A DNA stretch of 64,000 nucleotides from Margaritispora aquatica (Eukaryota; Ascomycota; Leotiomycetes; Helotiales; Discinellaceae): contig VJWN01000002.1 in assembly GCA_007644065.1 (NCBI GenBank), positions 2,133,831-2,197,830 on the forward strand. Reading direction: 5' to 3'. The notes under the pieces were generated by a model. It was not told where the DNA came from, did no database searches, and was given only the letters and a program-made list of their open reading frames with translations. This document shows, one piece after another, positions 61,189 to 64,000 of the stretch. The translations under genes were made by a program, and so were the position numbers. Position 1 is the first letter of the stretch; every line of letters starts with the position of its first letter.

Positions 61189-62937
61189 ATGTACTTCTCT
61201 TATGTGCTTCGTTATGCGCTATTTGTTTTAGCACCACTCTCTTTCTTTCTAACGACATATCTCTACCTTTATCCAGTTTTCCATCTATGTGCCTTTCCCT
61301 CCCCTCGACAGGACACGAGATCAGAGTATTTGAGCACTATCCGCCAGCATACCCCGTTCTCGACATACAATGCAAATAAGATAGCACCATTTCGACTCCT
61401 CGCTCTGGGAGATCCTCAACTTGAGGGAGACTCGTCTATCGACTCTCTCGACTCAGTCAATCTACCTAACCTGAAGAAATTCTGGAAGGATGCGCTTTTG
61501 CTTGATGGCACAAAGCATAATCCGTTGCAGAGACTCAGGCACAGTCTGCATGATCTGGTCGACTTCTGGCTAGATGATATCCCAGGGGCGCTGGAGGTTT
61601 GGCGTAAAAGATTTGACCATGTCGGAAACGACTACTACTTGGGACATATCTACAGGACAATGCACTGGTGGACGAAACCCACACATGTTACAGTTCTTGG
61701 AGATTTGGTTGGAAGTCAATGGATAGATAACAAAGAGTTCGAGGCTCGAGCATGGAGATTCTGGAATCGGGTCTTCAGAGGCGGGCGCAGAGTTGAGGAT
61801 GAACTGTTCACACAACCATCAGAAGACTTTCAAGGAACTTTGGTACTTGGAGAAGATGCAGACGCCTGGACGAAGCGAATCATAAATGTTGCTGGCAATC
61901 ATGATGTGGGTTATGCTGGAGATCTGTCGCCAGATCGAATGTCGCGATTTACGAAGCATTTTGGGAAGGCCAATTACGAAATGCGGTTTCGACTTCCTAC
62001 GAATACAAATACCTCAAATGCTGCGGAGGGGGAAGAGAAAGTTAGTCCCGAGGTAAGGATTATCATTCTAAATGATATGAACCTGGACACTCCAGCGGGT
62101 TCGCAGGAGATGCAGGACGAGACTTACGGCTTTTTGAACTCGGCTATCACCAGCTCAAAAGAAGTCACTCGACCTGCACACTTTACCCTGGTGCTCACTC
62201 ATATCCCGCTGCATAAGAAAGCCGGAGTTTGTGTTGATGCCCCATTCTTCGACTTTTTCAATGGAGAATTCAACAATGGTGTTAAAGAGCAGAACCACTT
62301 GTCAATGGATGCATCCAAGGGCTTTCTAGAGGGTCTATTTGGCATGAGTGGAAGTGAAAAGGTGTCAGGAAATGGATTTGGTAGACATGGTGTCATTCTG
62401 AACGGCCACGATCACGAAGGATGCAATGTGTACCATTACATCAATCAGTCTGAACCTCCAGAACGTGAATGGAGGGCCACGACATGGAATAAAGCTCTAT
62501 CGGAGGGCATCGTGGCGGAAGCTGGTGTGCCCGGTCTTAGAGAGATCACCGTCCAAAGCATGATGGGTGGCTTTGCAGGCAACGCTGGCCTGATGAGCTT
62601 GTGGCTCGATGAGCAGACTTGGGAGTGGAGATTCGAGTTCGCCAATTGTGGATTGGGGACGCAGCATATTTGGTGGCTTGTGCACATTGTCGACCTCATC
62701 ACTCTGGGGATTGGAGTTGTTTATGGAGGTTTGATATTTGCTCAAAAAGTGTCATCGTGCTTTCCACAGAGTAAGGAGGGGAAGATAATGGCCACTCAAT
62801 TTAGTCTGGCAAAGCAGGATTCGACAAAGCCAACGTTAAATGTGGGTGAATCAGATATACCTAAGATGGCCAATGGCCACTCGTATGAACATAAGGGAAA
62901 GGAAAACGGAAGCTTGAGAAAGAGAGAGGGGAAGTGA
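61189..62937 (+). CDS. ted1: Ted1/Cdc1/PGAP5-like metallophosphoesterase
   Basis: Probable ER-resident calcineurin-like phosphoesterase that removes ethanolamine phosphate from GPI glycans for export of GPI proteins, as known for Ted1 and PGAP5. One exon of 582 residues. A membrane span opens the protein (YALFVLAPLSFFLTTYLYLY, about residues 9-28). Metal-binding motifs run in order: ALGDPQLEG, TVLGDLVGSQWID, INVAGNHDVGYAGDLS, VLTHIPLHKKAGVC and LNGHDHEGCNVYHY. A second span lies near the C-terminus (IVDLITLGIGVVYGGLIFAQ), followed by a lysine-rich tail. Length and motif order fit Ted1 rather than a generic phosphatase. The start ATG at 61189 is the one that retains the N-terminal anchor. Confidence 0.92.
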   Translation: MYFSYVLRYALFVLAPLSFFLTTYLYLYPVFHLCAFPSPRQDTRSEYLSTIRQHTPFSTYNANKIAPFRLLALGDPQLEGDSSIDSLDSVNLPNLKKFWKDALLLDGTKHNPLQRLRHSLHDLVDFWLDDIPGALEVWRKRFDHVGNDYYLGHIYRTMHWWTKPTHVTVLGDLVGSQWIDNKEFEARAWRFWNRVFRGGRRVEDELFTQPSEDFQGTLVLGEDADAWTKRIINVAGNHDVGYAGDLSPDRMSRFTKHFGKANYEMRFRLPTNTNTSNAAEGEEKVSPEVRIIILNDMNLDTPAGSQEMQDETYGFLNSAITSSKEVTRPAHFTLVLTHIPLHKKAGVCVDAPFFDFFNGEFNNGVKEQNHLSMDASKGFLEGLFGMSGSEKVSGNGFGRHGVILNGHDHEGCNVYHYINQSEPPEREWRATTWNKALSEGIVAEAGVPGLREITVQSMMGGFAGNAGLMSLWLDEQTWEWRFEFANCGLGTQHIWWLVHIVDLITLGIGVVYGGLIFAQKVSSCFPQSKEGKIMATQFSLAKQDSTKPTLNVGESDIPKMANGHSYEHKGKENGSLRKREGK

Positions 62938-63388
62938 GCCTCTATCTAGGATACCAAATAAGCTGTATTGTTGCATTTACATTGTACAATTATACCCATA
63001 CATCTCGTTAACGGCTGCATCCAGTGTTCAGCTTGGTCTTTGGGGCGAGGTATCATTGTGTGCATCTTGAAGGTGTTTTTACTTCGGCTTTTGTTACACT
63101 GATATTATTGCTTATCGTAAGAAACTCTTGACGTTGCCAAGTGGCACTCAAGGCGGAATCTCTTTATAGTTGCTGGGCTGTTGTTTTGATTGATTTTTTC
63201 CCGCCATGTCTCATCAATTGAAGCGTCAATTATGCATTGTAGTTTCAAGAGAAGAGTTGATGCAACTGTCTTGGGTATTGGTAGCACATCTCTATTTACA
63301 AGGATGTAGGTGAACAAATAAACAACTTGCACAAAACCATGTTTGCAAAGCAAGTACAACGAAAAGAATATCTCACAAGTACCACCAC
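62938..63388. other. Convergent 3' flanks
   Basis: Short region between two convergent genes. No gene is seen. Confidence 0.65.
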
Positions 63389-63930
63389 TCAAACCATCAT
63401 TTTTTCTGAAAACCTGGACCGAGGCCTCTCCCTCTCTCGCTCCTCCATGCTCATTCTTTGCGTCTCGCCCACAACAACTTTGGCTCTCAACGCAGCCCTG
63501 ATCTCAACCTTGTCTCGCATTCCCCAGTCAGCGGCACTACTATTGCTGAGCGGCCACAAGACTTTGTTGATGTCCTTGCCACGCTTGAGAAGCTCAACAT
63601 AATACCCATTAGCGCGATAGCTGCTCATGACGACATCGAGATCTTTGCGGACCTCGTCGCAGTACTGGTCGAGCGGCAGATCGCCGACGTTCATACCGAA
63701 GGGATTCTCGAGCTCGTTGCCCATGGCCTCGAGACCTAGGATGATGTATGCTGCTGCCATGGTAGCAGGGATGGTGTTGAAGCCGAAGGCAGGGAAGAGT
63801 TGAAATGGGAGCAGATATACGTATAGCACGACGATTTGGGAGATCAGGACGGCGTACCCTACTGGGAGGGGAGTGCTGAGGACCCTGTCTGCTGTTGCTG
63901 TGATATCTGTCATTGCTGCGAGGGCATTCA
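63389..63930 (-). CDS. Bestrophin/UPF0187-like membrane channel protein, last exon
   Basis: The final exon of a gene that continues past the window edge. It begins at an acceptor (TACAAGCACAG) at 63930 and ends at the stop at 63389, about 180 residues. It has a membrane segment (VGYAVLISQIVVLYVYLLPF, FPAFGFNTIPATMAAAYIIL), then GLEAMGNELENPFGMNVGDL and LDQYCDEVRKDLD. The GxExxxxELENPFG followed by DLPL pattern is typical of bestrophin and UPF0187 chloride-channel-like proteins. The C-terminal tail is basic (ERERERPRSRF). The upstream intron includes a GCTAATAC branch-like site, and its donor is not resolved before base 64000. Confidence 0.85.
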
Positions 63931-64000
63931 CTGTGCTTGTATTAGCGAAACGATTACGACTGTGTTCGAGGCGGGGTTTTACAGAATTGACCGTAGATAA

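Overview
The window is nuclear DNA of a filamentous ascomycete (Pezizomycotina). The signs are GT-AG introns of about 45-130 bp in most genes, no operons, long non-coding gaps, two fungal-type transcription factors, and a typical fungal protein set (Snx4, Leu3-like zinc cluster protein, Vps38/UVRAG, Ted1/Cdc1, GH5 exo-glucanase, exo-acting GH28, phosphoketolase). The gene repertoire would suit a plant-associated Leotiomycete, but that placement is inference.

Layout. 0-1 kb: 3' part of snx4 (+). 1-6.6 kb: gene-poor, with a degenerate coding relic. 6.6-9.4 kb: five-exon SANT/Myb-like regulator with a Gln/His tail (-), perhaps with a further 5' exon. 9.4-14.4 kb: gene-poor, with a relic broken by in-frame stops near 10.5-11.0 kb. 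14.5-16.9 kb: Leu3/LeuB-like Zn2Cys6 regulator (-). 19.5-21.0 kb: secreted GH5 exo-beta-1,3-glucanase (+). 22.2-23.8 kb: aldehyde dehydrogenase (+). 26.2-28.7 kb: single-exon phosphoketolase (+). 31.1-34.7 kb: gene-free region carrying about 20 copies of a short repeat in three blocks. 36.7-38.7 kb: polytopic membrane protein (-) whose frame is broken by one base in a G5 run. 39.6-40.8 kb: single-pass protein with a Ser/Thr stalk (+). 44.5-45.2 kb: adenine phosphoribosyltransferase (+). 46.7-48.5 kb: Vps38/UVRAG-like protein (+). 49.5-51.0 kb: secreted GH28 (-). 52.4-54.5 kb: Ala/Ser-repeat single-pass membrane protein (-). 55.3-57.9 kb: GRDP/DUF1399-type protein with a Cys-Gly tail (-). 60.0-60.5 kb: orphan coding fragment. 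61.2-62.9 kb: Ted1/Cdc1-like phosphoesterase (+). 63.4-63.9 kb: last exon of a bestrophin/UPF0187-like protein (-).

The genes do not form one pathway. Loose themes are membrane traffic and phosphoinositide biology (Snx4, Vps38/UVRAG, Ted1), carbohydrate-active secreted enzymes (GH5, GH28), primary metabolism (phosphoketolase, APRT, ALDH) and regulators.

The least explained structure is the repeat region at 31.1-34.7 kb. A GTTGCAYRTC core recurs in one orientation, with a different period in each block (about 126, about 180 and about 73 bp) and a gradual change of the flanking sequence. Exon boundaries below were set by hand from splice signals and reading-frame continuity.
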